Assembly: GCF_003236365.1 (NCBI RefSeq)
Contig: NZ_POTZ01000004.1
Span: 1 to 51,692 of the forward strand
Direction of reading: 5' to 3'
DNA: 51,692 bases
Source of the DNA: Streptomyces sp. NTH33
GTDB lineage: Bacteria > Actinomycetota > Actinomycetes > Streptomycetales > Streptomycetaceae
A program made the translations under genes and the position numbers. How positions within the stretch are numbered: position 1 is the stretch's first letter; every line of letters begins with the position of its first letter. The notes under the pieces were generated by a model that was not told the origin of the DNA, made no database searches, and saw only the letters and a program-made list of their open reading frames with translations. This document shows, piece after piece, positions 1 to 10,105 of the stretch.

Positions 1-2370
1 GCCCTGGCCCCCGTGCCAGAGCCCTCCCCGGCGACGCCGGAACTGGCCACCGACCGGCTGTACGCCGCCTACCGCGACATCGGCCTGGACTACGGACCCG
101 CCTACCGCGCGATGCGGCGGGTGTGGCGCGACGGCGACCGCGCGGTGGCCCGGATCGAGGTGCCGGAGGCCGCCCGCGACGGGGACGCCTATCTGCTGCA
201 CCCGGTCGTGCTGGACGCCTGCTTCCAGACGCTGATCGCCTTCGCCGACGACGGCGTCCTCCGGGTGCCCGTCGGGGTCGAACGCCTCGACGTGTACGCC
301 CCGCTGCCGCCGGAGGTCACCTGCCGGACCCGCCGGCGCACCACGGAGGGCACCGCGGACGTCCTGCTCGACCTGGACGTCCTCTCCCCGACCGGTGAGG
401 TCCTGGCCGTCGTCGAGGGGCTGCGCTTCCGCGCGGTGCCGCGTTCCGTGCCGGACGCCGCCGCGACGCCGGTCGCCCGGACCTACGCCGTCGCCTGGCA
501 GCCGGCTGCCGCGGCCCCCGGCGCCTCCGCCGTCCCCGCCGTCACGGAGGGCGACTGGCTCGTCTGCGGCGCCGACCGCGACGCACTCGCCGCGTGGCGC
601 GCGCAGCTCGCGGCACGCGGCGTCCCGGCGACGGCGGTGCACATCGCGCCCGGTCCGGACGGCGCTCCCGACCCCGCGGGCGCGGCACGCGTCGCCTTCG
701 AGGACGTTCATCGGACCCGAGGCGCCGTCGGCGGGCTGATCCTGCTCACGGACACGGACACGGACACGGACACGGACACGGACAGCGGCACCCACGGCGC
801 CGCGCCCGGGTCCGAGAGCGTCGTCGCCACCGCCTACCGGCTGGCCCGGGACACCACGGCCGTGCTCGGGGCCTTCCTGCGGACTTTCGCCGCCCTGCGG
901 CCCGACGTCGTCGTCTGCACGACGGGAGCGGCCGCTCCGGACGGCGGGCCCGCGTCCCCGGGCCGGTCGGTGCTCACGGGCCTCACCCGCGCGGTCGTCG
1001 CCGAGTACCCCGAACTCACCTGTGTCCAGGTCGATCTGGACCCGGGCGCCCCCGCGCCCGCGCCGGCCGAGATCCTCGACCGGGCCTCCGCCCTCGCCGG
1101 ATCCGGTCACCTCGCCGTACGCGGCGGACGCTGGTACGAGGCCCGCCTGCGCGACGCAGAGGCCGCCAGACCGGCCTTCCCGCAGGAGGAAGGCGCGCCC
1201 GGCCCCCTCCCGGTCCGGCCCGGTGCGACGTACCTGATCACCGGCGGGCTCGGCGGCGTCGGCCTCGCCGTCGCCGGCCGGCTCGCCGACAAGGGCGCGG
1301 ACACCCTGCTGCTCGTCGGCAGGACCGTGCCCGAGCGGACGCCCGCGCAGGTCGCTGCGCTCCGGGAGCGCGGTGTGCGCGTCGAGATGCTGGCCGCCGA
1401 CGTCGCCGACGAGACCGCCCTCGACCGGGTCCTCGCCCACGCCGAGGCCACCCTGCCTCCGCTGCACGGAATCGTGCACGCCGCCGGGACCACCGACGAC
1501 GCGGTCGTCGAGGAGGCCGGCTGGGACGGTCTGCGCCGGGCGATGGACCCCAAGGTCAAGGGCGCCTGGCTGCTGCACCGCCGCACCCGCCGTCTCGACC
1601 TCGGCTTCTTCGTGCTGTGCTCCGCCCTCGGCGCGCTGACCGGACTGACGGGCCAGCCCGGCTATCTGATGGCGAACACCTTCCTCGACGCGCTGGCCCT
1701 CCACCGTCGGCGCGAGGGCCTTCCCGCGCTGAGCGTCGGGTGGGGCGCCTGGTCCGGGGCGGGCATGGCGGCCGACCGCGGGCTGCTCCGCGACTTCGCC
1801 GCCCTCGGCGTCCACGGGATGGCGGCCGACGAGGCGTTGGACGCCCTCGACCGCGTGTCGGCCGGCGGCACCGGGCACGTCGCCGTGGGCGCGGTCGACT
1901 GGGCGCGGTTCGGCTCTGCCACCGGCCGCGCACGGCCCGACACCCTCCTCGCCGACCTGGTGCCGGCCGGCACCGGCCCCGCCGCCGAGGGCACCGGGGA
2001 AGGCGCGGCGGAGGATTTGGTGAGGCTGGCCGTCGAACGTCCCGATGAGGCGTCCGAGGCCGTGCTCGGCCGGCTGCTCGACGTGGTCGCCGCGGTCCTC
2101 GGCCTGTCCGATGCCGAACGGGAGGCGATGCGCCCCACCTTCGGGCACCGGCACCTCAACGAACTCGGCTTCGATTCGCTGACCACCATCAGGCTGCGCA
2201 ACCGGCTGCGGGCCGACTTCTTCGCGGACGTCCCCGCCGACTTCCTCTTCGGCGGCGGCAGCGCACGCCAGATCTCCGAGCTGGTCTGCCGCCAGCTCTC
2301 GGCCATGAGCGTGCTGGCCGCCGACGACGAGCAACACGACGACGCCGAGACCGAGGTGCTGACGCTGTGA
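1..2370 (+). CDS. Type I polyketide synthase, C-terminal part (DH-KR-ACP), 5' end outside window
   Basis: The reading frame is open from base 1, so the gene begins upstream; 789 residues are visible. The order is the C-terminal half of a dehydratase (about residues 20-150, with LHPVVLDACFQ), a KR structural region, a ketoreductase (about 405-600: TGGLGGVG nucleotide motif, Lys in PKVKGAW, Ser in LCSALGA, Tyr and Asn in GYLMAN) and an ACP (about 700-770, with LGFDSL around the pantetheine Ser). KR residues look intact; TTDD at the usual LDD position hints at a B-type KR. The protein ends after the ACP with a short acidic tail finishing DAETEVLTL, which resembles the linear peptides bound by TubC-type docking domains such as those that start the next two NRPSs. 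There is no TE. The stop overlaps a possible GTG at 2367, but the next gene more likely starts at 2436. Confidence 0.93.
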   Translation, partial: ALAPVPEPSPATPELATDRLYAAYRDIGLDYGPAYRAMRRVWRDGDRAVARIEVPEAARDGDAYLLHPVVLDACFQTLIAFADDGVLRVPVGVERLDVYAPLPPEVTCRTRRRTTEGTADVLLDLDVLSPTGEVLAVVEGLRFRAVPRSVPDAAATPVARTYAVAWQPAAAAPGASAVPAVTEGDWLVCGADRDALAAWRAQLAARGVPATAVHIAPGPDGAPDPAGAARVAFEDVHRTRGAVGGLILLTDTDTDTDTDTDSGTHGAAPGSESVVATAYRLARDTTAVLGAFLRTFAALRPDVVVCTTGAAAPDGGPASPGRSVLTGLTRAVVAEYPELTCVQVDLDPGAPAPAPAEILDRASALAGSGHLAVRGGRWYEARLRDAEAARPAFPQEEGAPGPLPVRPGATYLITGGLGGVGLAVAGRLADKGADTLLLVGRTVPERTPAQVAALRERGVRVEMLAADVADETALDRVLAHAEATLPPLHGIVHAAGTTDDAVVEEAGWDGLRRAMDPKVKGAWLLHRRTRRLDLGFFVLCSALGALTGLTGQPGYLMANTFLDALALHRRREGLPALSVGWGAWSGAGMAADRGLLRDFAALGVHGMAADEALDALDRVSAGGTGHVAVGAVDWARFGSATGRARPDTLLADLVPAGTGPAAEGTGEGAAEDLVRLAVERPDEASEAVLGRLLDVVAAVLGLSDAEREAMRPTFGHRHLNELGFDSLTTIRLRNRLRADFFADVPADFLFGGGSARQISELVCRQLSAMSVLAADDEQHDDAETEVLTL
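748..783 (+). repeat. Six-copy ACGGAC tandem repeat inside the PKS gene
   Basis: Six perfect copies of ACGGAC encode (Thr-Asp)6 in the KR structural region. The unit is in frame, so slippage would add or remove two residues without a frameshift. Confidence 0.95.
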
Positions 2371-2435
2371 CCGCCCCACCGCTCCCGCATCCCGGCCCTC
2401 ACGACTCGTCAACCGGCGGACAAGGAGATCCCGCT

Positions 2436-5400
2436 GTGACCGACAACAGCACGGCCGAGGTTCCTGCCCTGCTCGACGACCTCGCCCGGGCGGGCATCCG
2501 TCTGCGGCTCGCCGCAGACGACAGGATCGAGGTGATCGCACCCAAGGGAGCGCTCACCCCCGCACTGAGGGAGCGGCTCGGCCGCCACAAGCCGGACCTC
2601 GTCGCCTGGCTCGGCAGCAACCGTGAGCAGCGCGAGCCGGCCCGGGACCTGCCGGTCGTCGAGGCGGACGAGGAGAACCTCTACGAACCGTTCGCGCCGT
2701 CCGATCTCCAGATGTCCTTCATCATGGGCAGCCGGGAGGGCTTCGAGTACTACGTACGCCCCCACCAGTACATGGAGTACGACCTCGCCGAGGTGGACCC
2801 GGAGCGGCTGGAGAAGGCGCTCAACCGGGAACTCGAGCACCAGCGCAGGAACCTCGTCGTGGTGCGGGACGATCTGCGGCTGGAGACGGTCCGCGACCCG
2901 GCGCCCGCCCGCATCGAGGTCTACGACGTTCGCGGCGAGGACGCCGACGGCGTGCGGGCGCACATCGGCCGGGTCCGCGAGGAGATGAAGCGCTGCGAGC
3001 CGGTGCACGACCGGTGGCCGTGGGTGGACATGCGGGTCAGCCTGCTGCCGGACGGCGCTGCCAAGCTCCACTACAACAACAACAACCTCTTCAGCGACGC
3101 CCCCGCCACCCTGCGCTTCATCGACACGGTGCTGCGGCGCTACGACGACCCCGGATACGCGCCGCCCGAGCTCGAGATCAGCTACCGGGACTGCGTGCTG
3201 GCCCTGGCCGAACTGGAGGAGTCCCCACTGGGCCAGGCGTCCCGGAAGTACTGGACGGACCGCATCGCCGGCTGGCCCGGAGCCCCCGAGATACCGCTGG
3301 CGAACGGCGCGGACCCGCGGCGGCGCTCCCGGCTGGAGCGCCGGGAACTCCTCTTCGCGCCCGAGGTCTGGGCCTCGGTCAAGGAGAAGGCCGCCACCCG
3401 CGGCCTGACGACCACCAACGTCCTGTGCGCCGTCCACGCCGAGGTTCTCTCCTACTGGAGCGGGTCCCGGCACTTCCTGCTCAACAACATGATCACCCAC
3501 CGGCTGCCGCTGCACCCGCAGATGAGCGAGGTCTTCGGCAACTTCGCCTCGCTCTACCCGCTGGAGGTCGACTGGCGGCACGACGAGGCGTTCGAGGACC
3601 GCGCCCTGCGGCTGCAGAAGCAGGTCCTCCAGGACGTCGAGCACGTCTACTGGAGCGGCGTGAAGGTGCTCCAGGCCCTCAACCAGCACCGGCGCACCCC
3701 CGGAAAGGCGGTGTGTCCGTTCGCCGTCGGCAGCGCCCTCTTCGTCGGCGGGGCCGAACGGCCCGTGGACAGCCTGCTGGAGACGCCGCAGACACTGATC
3801 GACTGCGAGTTCTGGGACCTGAAGGACGGCAGCCTCTGGGTCATCTGGGACGTCATCGAGGACATGTTCCCGCCGGGGCTCGTCGACGCGATGCAGGAGG
3901 CGTACCGCTCGATCGTGCTACGTCTCGCCGCCGGTGACGAGGCATGGGGGGAACGGGCCTTCGCCCCGCTGCCCGACGACCAGCGCGAGCGCATCGCCGC
4001 CCTCAATGCCCCCGCGGGCGAGGTGCCCGGGGGGCTGCTGCACGACGCGCTGGAGCGCCGCGCGGCGCAGCGGCCGGAGCGGCCGGCGGTCGTCACCGCC
4101 GGTGCGGTTCTCGGCTACGGCGACCTCGCGGCACGGGCCCGGGACACCGCCGGGGCGCTGCGGGCCGCCGGGGTAGCGCCCGGCGACATGGTCGCCGTGG
4201 CCGCGTCGCGCGGAGCGGAGCAGATCACGGCGGTTCTCGGCGCGCTGACTGCAGGCGCCGTGTATGTGCCTGTCGACCCCGACTGGCCGGCGGACCGGGT
4301 GCGCTACGTCCTCGCGGACACCGCGGCCGCCGCCGTGCTGACCACGGCCGACCGGCAGGAGGGGCTCTCCGCGCTGACCGGCGCGCCGCTGCTGGTCGCC
4401 GGGACACCGCCGCGGGACGGGTCCTCGCAGGTGTCCGGCCCGGAGCCGGCGCGGAACCCCGGCGACCCGGCCTACGTCATCTACACCTCCGGCTCGACGG
4501 GACGCCCCAAGGGCGCGGTGCTCGACCACCGCGGGCCGCTCAACACGGTCGTCGACATCAACACCCGGTTCGGGATCACCTCCGACGACGTGCTGTTCGG
4601 GGTGTCGTCGCTCTGGTTCGACCTGTCGGTCTACGACATCTTCGGAGCGCTGGAGGCCGGGGCCCGGCTGGTGCTCGCCGACCCCGGTCCGCCCGATCCC
4701 GCCTCCTGGGCCCGGAGCGTGCGCGAACACGGCGTCACGGTGTGGAACTCCGTGCCCGCCCTGATGCAGCTCTTCGTCGAGGAGGCCGAGGGAGCGGGCC
4801 TCACCTTCCCGGACCTGCGGACGGTGCTGCTCAGCGGCGACTGGATTCCGGTCGGACTGCCCGACCGTATCCGTGCCGTGGCCCCCGGGGCGCGGGTGAT
4901 CGGTCTCGGCGGGGCCACCGAGGCGTCCATCTGGTCGATCTGCCACCCCGTCGACCGGACGGACCCGCGGTGGACGAGCATCCCGTACGGCAAACCGCTC
5001 GCCAACCAGAGCTGGTACGTCCTGGACGACCTCGGCAGGCAGACGCCCGACTGGGTCGCGGGCCAGCTGTACATCGGCGGCGTCGGCGTCGCCCTCGGCT
5101 ACTTCGGGGACGACGAACGGACCGCCGCCGCCTTCGTACGCCACCCCGGCACCGGTGAACGTCTCTACCGGACCGGTGATCTGGGGCGCCGGATGCCCGA
5201 CGGGAACATCGAGTTCCTCGGCAGGACGGACTTCCAGGTCAAGGTCCAGGGCTTCCGCGTCGAACCCGGCGAGATCGAGCACGCGCTGCTCGATGTCCCC
5301 GGCGTCGCACAGGCCGCCGTGGTGGCCCGCCCGACCGAATCCGGCAAGCAGCTCGCGGCGTACCTGACGGCGGAGGAGGGACGGCCCGCCCCGGTGCCCG

Positions 5401-6650
5401 CCGAGGTGCAGAAGGCACTCGCCCGGCGCCTCGCGGGCTACATGGTGCCCGCTCACGTGACCGTGCTGGACACCCTGCCCCTCACCTCCAACGGCAAGGT
5501 CGACCGCAAGGCGCTGGAGGCGCTGAGCCCGGCCGCCACCGGCGGGGACGACACCTCCGGTGCGCCCGGCACCCCCACCGAGCGGGCGCTGGCGGAGATT
5601 TGGCGGTCGGTGCTCGGACGCGAACGCGTCGGCACGCACGACGACTTCTTCGACCTCGGCGGGCAGTCCTTCACCGCCCTGCGGGTGATCGGGCAGATCG
5701 CCCGCACCCTCGGGCACCGGGTCCCGCTCGGCACCCTGCTGGAACGCCGCACCGTCGCCGAGCTCGCCGAGTGGCTGGAGGACCGCCCCGGCGACTGGAG
5801 CCCGCTCGTGCGGCTGCGTCCGTCCGGCGCGGACGAGACCCCTTGGTTCTTCGTCCATCCCGCGGGCGGCAACGTGCTCTGCTACCGCGGCCTTGCCGAG
5901 GCCCGCGACCGCCCGTTCCTCGCCCTCCAGGCTCCCGGCCCGGCCACCGGCCGGGAGCCGGTGGACAGCGTGCCCGGCCTCGCCGCCCTGTACGCCGAGG
6001 CGATCGCGGCGGAGCGGCCCCGGGGGCCGTACCGGATCGGCGGCTGGTCGTCCGGCGCGGTGATCGCCGCCGAGGTCGTCCGGCTGCTGGAGGAGCGCGG
6101 CGAGACCGTCGAACGGCTCGCGGTCGTCGACTCGCCGGCGCCGCTGCCCGGTGCGGGGCCCGCCGAAGCGCCCGTGGACGAGACCCGGATGCTGCTCTGG
6201 TTCCTGGAGGACCTCGACATCGGCTTCGACGCGCGGACACCGGGGGCCGAGGGCCTGCCCGGCCCCGCCGGGGCGCCCGTGGAGGAGCGGCTCGGCACGG
6301 CACTCGACGCGCTGCGCGAGCGGGGCCTTGCGACCCCCGGCACGGACCGGCGCGAACTGGCCGACACCTTCGCGGTGTTCCGTGCGGTGGTGGACGCGTG
6401 CAACCGGTACACCGCGTCCCCGGTCGCCGCCGACATCACCGTGCTGCGCGCCACCGAAGGACAGGTCAGCGAGTTCGCCGGCCACCCCCACGCGGACGAC
6501 CCCGACTGGGGCTGGTCCGCCCTGACGACCGGTGCCGTCACCACCCGCCGGGTGCCCGGCACCCACCACACCCTGCTCTCCGGCACATCGGCGGACATCG
6601 TCGCCGACGCGCTGGACGGCACCCCCACCCGGGCCGCGGGGGCCCGGTGA
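2436..6650 (+). CDS. NRPS module 1: TubC docking-Cy(degenerate)-A(Cys)-PCP-TE
   Basis: 1404 residues. Domains: TubC-type docking (5-60), Cy/condensation (about 80-510), adenylation (540-1040, A3 YTSGSTGRPKG, A10 NGKVD), PCP (LGGQS near 1074) and thioesterase (1130-1390, GWSSG near 1202, His in GTHH). My reading of the A-domain pocket is D-L-Y-N-L-S-L-I-W-K, the classical cysteine code. The Cy domain is odd. The DxxxxD motif reads NNLFSD, the catalytic-type Thr of the VFTS motif is Gly (FAVGS), and the first core motif is FAPSDLQMSFIMGS. Asp in the TPQTLID motif remains. Start: GTG 2436 has AAGGAGAT six to seven bases upstream and places the docking domain at the N-terminus; GTG 2367, overlapping the PKS stop, is the alternative. 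The TE should release a chain here although further NRPS genes follow. Confidence 0.93.
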   Translation: MTDNSTAEVPALLDDLARAGIRLRLAADDRIEVIAPKGALTPALRERLGRHKPDLVAWLGSNREQREPARDLPVVEADEENLYEPFAPSDLQMSFIMGSREGFEYYVRPHQYMEYDLAEVDPERLEKALNRELEHQRRNLVVVRDDLRLETVRDPAPARIEVYDVRGEDADGVRAHIGRVREEMKRCEPVHDRWPWVDMRVSLLPDGAAKLHYNNNNLFSDAPATLRFIDTVLRRYDDPGYAPPELEISYRDCVLALAELEESPLGQASRKYWTDRIAGWPGAPEIPLANGADPRRRSRLERRELLFAPEVWASVKEKAATRGLTTTNVLCAVHAEVLSYWSGSRHFLLNNMITHRLPLHPQMSEVFGNFASLYPLEVDWRHDEAFEDRALRLQKQVLQDVEHVYWSGVKVLQALNQHRRTPGKAVCPFAVGSALFVGGAERPVDSLLETPQTLIDCEFWDLKDGSLWVIWDVIEDMFPPGLVDAMQEAYRSIVLRLAAGDEAWGERAFAPLPDDQRERIAALNAPAGEVPGGLLHDALERRAAQRPERPAVVTAGAVLGYGDLAARARDTAGALRAAGVAPGDMVAVAASRGAEQITAVLGALTAGAVYVPVDPDWPADRVRYVLADTAAAAVLTTADRQEGLSALTGAPLLVAGTPPRDGSSQVSGPEPARNPGDPAYVIYTSGSTGRPKGAVLDHRGPLNTVVDINTRFGITSDDVLFGVSSLWFDLSVYDIFGALEAGARLVLADPGPPDPASWARSVREHGVTVWNSVPALMQLFVEEAEGAGLTFPDLRTVLLSGDWIPVGLPDRIRAVAPGARVIGLGGATEASIWSICHPVDRTDPRWTSIPYGKPLANQSWYVLDDLGRQTPDWVAGQLYIGGVGVALGYFGDDERTAAAFVRHPGTGERLYRTGDLGRRMPDGNIEFLGRTDFQVKVQGFRVEPGEIEHALLDVPGVAQAAVVARPTESGKQLAAYLTAEEGRPAPVPAEVQKALARRLAGYMVPAHVTVLDTLPLTSNGKVDRKALEALSPAATGGDDTSGAPGTPTERALAEIWRSVLGRERVGTHDDFFDLGGQSFTALRVIGQIARTLGHRVPLGTLLERRTVAELAEWLEDRPGDWSPLVRLRPSGADETPWFFVHPAGGNVLCYRGLAEARDRPFLALQAPGPATGREPVDSVPGLAALYAEAIAAERPRGPYRIGGWSSGAVIAAEVVRLLEERGETVERLAVVDSPAPLPGAGPAEAPVDETRMLLWFLEDLDIGFDARTPGAEGLPGPAGAPVEERLGTALDALRERGLATPGTDRRELADTFAVFRAVVDACNRYTASPVAADITVLRATEGQVSEFAGHPHADDPDWGWSALTTGAVTTRRVPGTHHTLLSGTSADIVADALDGTPTRAAGAR

Positions 6651-6681
6651 CCACGCCAGCCGGAGACGGAGGAGATCCACG

Positions 6682-9600
6682 GTGATTCAGGACCTGCTCG
6701 GCGAGTTGCGGCGGCACGGCATCAAGCTGCGCCTGAGCGACGGCAAGCTGGACGTGGTGGCCCCGGCCGGCGCCCTCACCCCGTGGCTGCGCGACGACCT
6801 GCGCGCCCACCGCGACGACCTCGTGGCCATGCTGCGGGAGATGTCCGCGGCCCCCGAGACGCCCGCACTGGTGCCGCGTCCCGAGGAGCGCCACGAACCC
6901 TTCCCGCTGACCGACATCCAGCACGCGTACTGGGTGGGCCGCGGCTCCGCCGTCGAACTCGGCGGCGTCTCCACCCACATCTACTTCGAACTCGAACGCA
7001 CCGGACTCGACACCGACCGCCTGGAGCGGAGCCTGCGCGCGGTCATCGCACGGCACGACATGCTGCGGGCCGTCATCGCGCCGGACGGCCGGCAGCGCGT
7101 CCTCGCGGACGTGCCCGCCTACCGTCTGCCCGTCGCCGACCTCAGCGGGCTCGCCGAGGAGAAGCAGGAGCAGGAGCTCCTGCGCACCCGCGAGGAGATG
7201 GACCATCAGGTGCTGCCGGCGGACCGCTGGCCGCTGTTCGACATCCGCGCCTCCCGGCTCGACGCCGGCCGGCTGCGGCTGCACGTCAGCCTGGACACCC
7301 TGATCCTCGACGGCTACAGCATGTACCTGCTCTTCCAGGACTGGCGCCGCTTCTACGAGGACCCCGCCTGGTCGCCCGAGCCCCTGGACCTGAGCTACCG
7401 CGACCATGTGCTGGCGGAAGCGGCGGCCCAGGACTCCGACCGCTACCGAGCCGCCGAGGCGTACTGGCTGGACCGCCTCGACGGCTTGCCCGCCGCCCCC
7501 GCGCTGCCGCTCGCCGTGCAGCCCGCCACGATCGGCCGCCCCGAGTTCTCCCACCGCGGGGGCCGGCTGGAGTCGGAGCGGTGGACGGCGCTGAAGGAGC
7601 GCGCCCGGCAGGCGGGGGTCACCCCGTCCGCCGTGCTCATGACCGCCTACGCCGATGTGCTGCGGACCTGGTCGAGCGAGCCGGACTTCACCCTGGACCT
7701 CACCCTCTTCAACCGCCCCCAGTCCCACCCGCGCATGGGCGAACTCATCGGCGACTTCACCTCCGTGTCGCTCCTCGCGGTCACCGCACGGGCCGACGAG
7801 TCCTTCGGTGACCGGGTGCGCAGGCTCCAGCAGCAGCTCATGCGCGACCTGGAGCACCCGGAGTTCAGCGGGGTGCGAGTGCTGCGCGAGCGGACCCGCC
7901 GCGGCGGCGGCGGACCCGGCGCGTCGATGCCGGTGGTCTTCACCAGCGCCCTGGTGCTGGGCAGCGGGGGAGCGGACCCGTCGGAGGGCATCCGCTTCTT
8001 CGGCGACGAGGTGTACGGCATCACCCAGACGCCCCAGGTGTGGCTCGACCACCAGGTCACCGAGGAACGCGGCGCCCTGCTGTACAACTGGGACGCCGTC
8101 GAGGCGCTCTTCCCGGCCGGTCTGCTGGACGACATGTTCGCCGCCTACCGCACGGTGCTGGACCGGCTCGCCGCCGACCCGGACGCCTGGACCGACACCG
8201 CCCCGGCCGACCGGCTGCCCGACTGGCAGCGCGCCGAGCGGGACGCCGCCAACGACACCGCGGAACCGATCCCCGCCCGCACCCTCGGCGACCTCGTCGT
8301 CTCCCGCGCCCTCGGCTGTCCCGACGCGGTCGCGGTCGTCGACGAGCGCGGCTCCCACCGCTACGCCGACGTGCTGGCCCGCGCCTCACGGCTGGCCCGC
8401 CGGCTCGTCGAACTGGGCGCGCGCCGCGACACCCTGACCGCCGTCGTCATGGAACGCGGCGTCGACCAGGTCACCGCCGTGCTCGCGATCGCCCTGTCGG
8501 GCGGCGCGTACCTGCCGATCAGCCCCGATTGGCCGGCCGCCCGACGGCACCGGCTCATCGAACGGGGCGATGCGCGCGTCGTCGTGACGGACCGCGCCGG
8601 CCGGGACGGGCTCGACTGGCCCGAGGGCGTCCGGGTCGTCACCCCCGACGACCCCGAGGTGCAGGCCGCCGACCCGACGCCCCCCGAGACCGGCGTCGCG
8701 CCCGGCGACCTGGCGTACGTCATCTTCACCTCCGGCTCCACCGGCGAGCCCAAGGGCGTGATGATCGACCACGGCGCCGCCGCCAACACCGTGCAGGACA
8801 TCAACCGGCGTTTCGCCGTCGGCCCGGGCGACCGGGTGCTCGCCCTGTCCGCCCTCAGCTTCGACCTCTCCGTGTACGACGTCTTCGGCGCCCTGGCCGC
8901 CGGCGCCGCCGTGGTCTTCCCGTCCCCCGGCCAGGCCCACGACCCGCTGCACTGGGACGCCCTGGTGCGCCGCCACGGCGTGACCGTCTGGAACTCGGTG
9001 CCGGCGCTGATGCAGGCGATGACCGAGGCCCGCGCCGCGGCGCCGGGCGGCTCCCCGGCCGCCTCCCCGCTGCGCCTGGTGCTCCTGAGCGGCGACTGGA
9101 TACCGGTCACGCTGCCGGACGCGGTCCGCGCCCAGCACCCCGGGGCGCGCGTCGTCAGCCTCGGCGGCGCCACCGAGGCGTCGATCTGGTCCGTGCACCA
9201 CCCGATCGACGAGGTGTCCCCGGAGTGGACCCGGATTCCCTACGGCAAGCCGTTGGCCAACCAGACCCTGTACGTCCTGGACGCGCACCTGACCCCCTGT
9301 CCGGTCTGGACCACCGGGGAGATCTGGATCGGCGGCACCGGCGTGGCCCGCGGCTACTGGGCAGCCCCCGAACTGAGCGCCGAGCGCTTCGTCGTCCACC
9401 CGGTGACCGGCGAACGGCTCTACCGGACGGGCGACCTCGGACGGTACCTGCCCGGCGGGGACATCGACTTCCTCGGCCGCGCCGACTTCCAGGTCAAGCT
9501 CAACGGCTACCGCATCGAACTCGGCGAGATCGAGGCCGCGTTGCGCTCGGCCCCGGACGTCGCCGAGGCACTCGCCGGGGTCGAACGCAACCCCTCCACC

Positions 9601-10065
9601 GGCCGGCGCCAGCTCGTCGCCCACCTGGTGCGCGCCGGCGGGGCGCCCGTCGGCACCGCGGACGCCGCCGTCGTCCGCGCCGCCGTCGAGAAGCTGCTGC
9701 CGGACTACATGGTCCCGCACCACATCCTCTTCGTCGACGAGGTACCGCTCAGCGCCAACGGCAAGGTGGACCGCGCCGCACTGCCGGTGCCCTGGGCCTC
9801 GCTGCCGCCGGAGGAGCAGACCGCGCCCCGCGACGAGCTGGAGACGCGGCTGATGCGGATGTGGACCGAGGTGCTCGAACGGGAGGACTTCGGCGTCGAC
9901 GACAACTTCTTCGAACTCGGGGGCGACTCGCTGCACGCCGTCCTCATCCTCACCAGGATCCGGGAGGAGATCGGGCTCTCGGACGACACCGAGGACGACC
10001 TGGGGCTGCTCTTCGAATGCCCCACCATCGCGGAACTCGCCGACCGGCTCGCCGCGGGGCGATGA
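6682..10065 (+). CDS. NRPS module 2: TubC docking-Cy(intact)-A(Cys)-PCP
   Basis: 1127 residues from GTG 6682, preceded by GGAGACGGAGGAGAT. Domains: TubC-type docking (1-55), heterocyclization (75-500), adenylation (525-1030) and PCP (LGGDS near 1078); the protein ends after the PCP with no TE. The Cy domain has every expected motif: FPLTDIQHAYWVGR, DTLILD for DxxxxD, VVFTS with the Thr, and QTPQVWLD with the Asp. The A pocket reads D-L-Y-N-L-S-L-I-W-K (Cys). It should therefore condense, cyclise and dehydrate cysteine to a thiazoline on its carrier protein. It is the only visible module for which that can be said confidently. It needs a downstream acceptor or an external release enzyme; the type II TE and the third NRPS follow, but NRPS3 has no matching docking domain. 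Confidence 0.95.
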   Translation: MIQDLLGELRRHGIKLRLSDGKLDVVAPAGALTPWLRDDLRAHRDDLVAMLREMSAAPETPALVPRPEERHEPFPLTDIQHAYWVGRGSAVELGGVSTHIYFELERTGLDTDRLERSLRAVIARHDMLRAVIAPDGRQRVLADVPAYRLPVADLSGLAEEKQEQELLRTREEMDHQVLPADRWPLFDIRASRLDAGRLRLHVSLDTLILDGYSMYLLFQDWRRFYEDPAWSPEPLDLSYRDHVLAEAAAQDSDRYRAAEAYWLDRLDGLPAAPALPLAVQPATIGRPEFSHRGGRLESERWTALKERARQAGVTPSAVLMTAYADVLRTWSSEPDFTLDLTLFNRPQSHPRMGELIGDFTSVSLLAVTARADESFGDRVRRLQQQLMRDLEHPEFSGVRVLRERTRRGGGGPGASMPVVFTSALVLGSGGADPSEGIRFFGDEVYGITQTPQVWLDHQVTEERGALLYNWDAVEALFPAGLLDDMFAAYRTVLDRLAADPDAWTDTAPADRLPDWQRAERDAANDTAEPIPARTLGDLVVSRALGCPDAVAVVDERGSHRYADVLARASRLARRLVELGARRDTLTAVVMERGVDQVTAVLAIALSGGAYLPISPDWPAARRHRLIERGDARVVVTDRAGRDGLDWPEGVRVVTPDDPEVQAADPTPPETGVAPGDLAYVIFTSGSTGEPKGVMIDHGAAANTVQDINRRFAVGPGDRVLALSALSFDLSVYDVFGALAAGAAVVFPSPGQAHDPLHWDALVRRHGVTVWNSVPALMQAMTEARAAAPGGSPAASPLRLVLLSGDWIPVTLPDAVRAQHPGARVVSLGGATEASIWSVHHPIDEVSPEWTRIPYGKPLANQTLYVLDAHLTPCPVWTTGEIWIGGTGVARGYWAAPELSAERFVVHPVTGERLYRTGDLGRYLPGGDIDFLGRADFQVKLNGYRIELGEIEAALRSAPDVAEALAGVERNPSTGRRQLVAHLVRAGGAPVGTADAAVVRAAVEKLLPDYMVPHHILFVDEVPLSANGKVDRAALPVPWASLPPEEQTAPRDELETRLMRMWTEVLEREDFGVDDNFFELGGDSLHAVLILTRIREEIGLSDDTEDDLGLLFECPTIAELADRLAAGR

Positions 10066-10105
10066 CGCCGTGCCGGACGACGCGACACAAGGGAGGACGA
10101 GCGAC

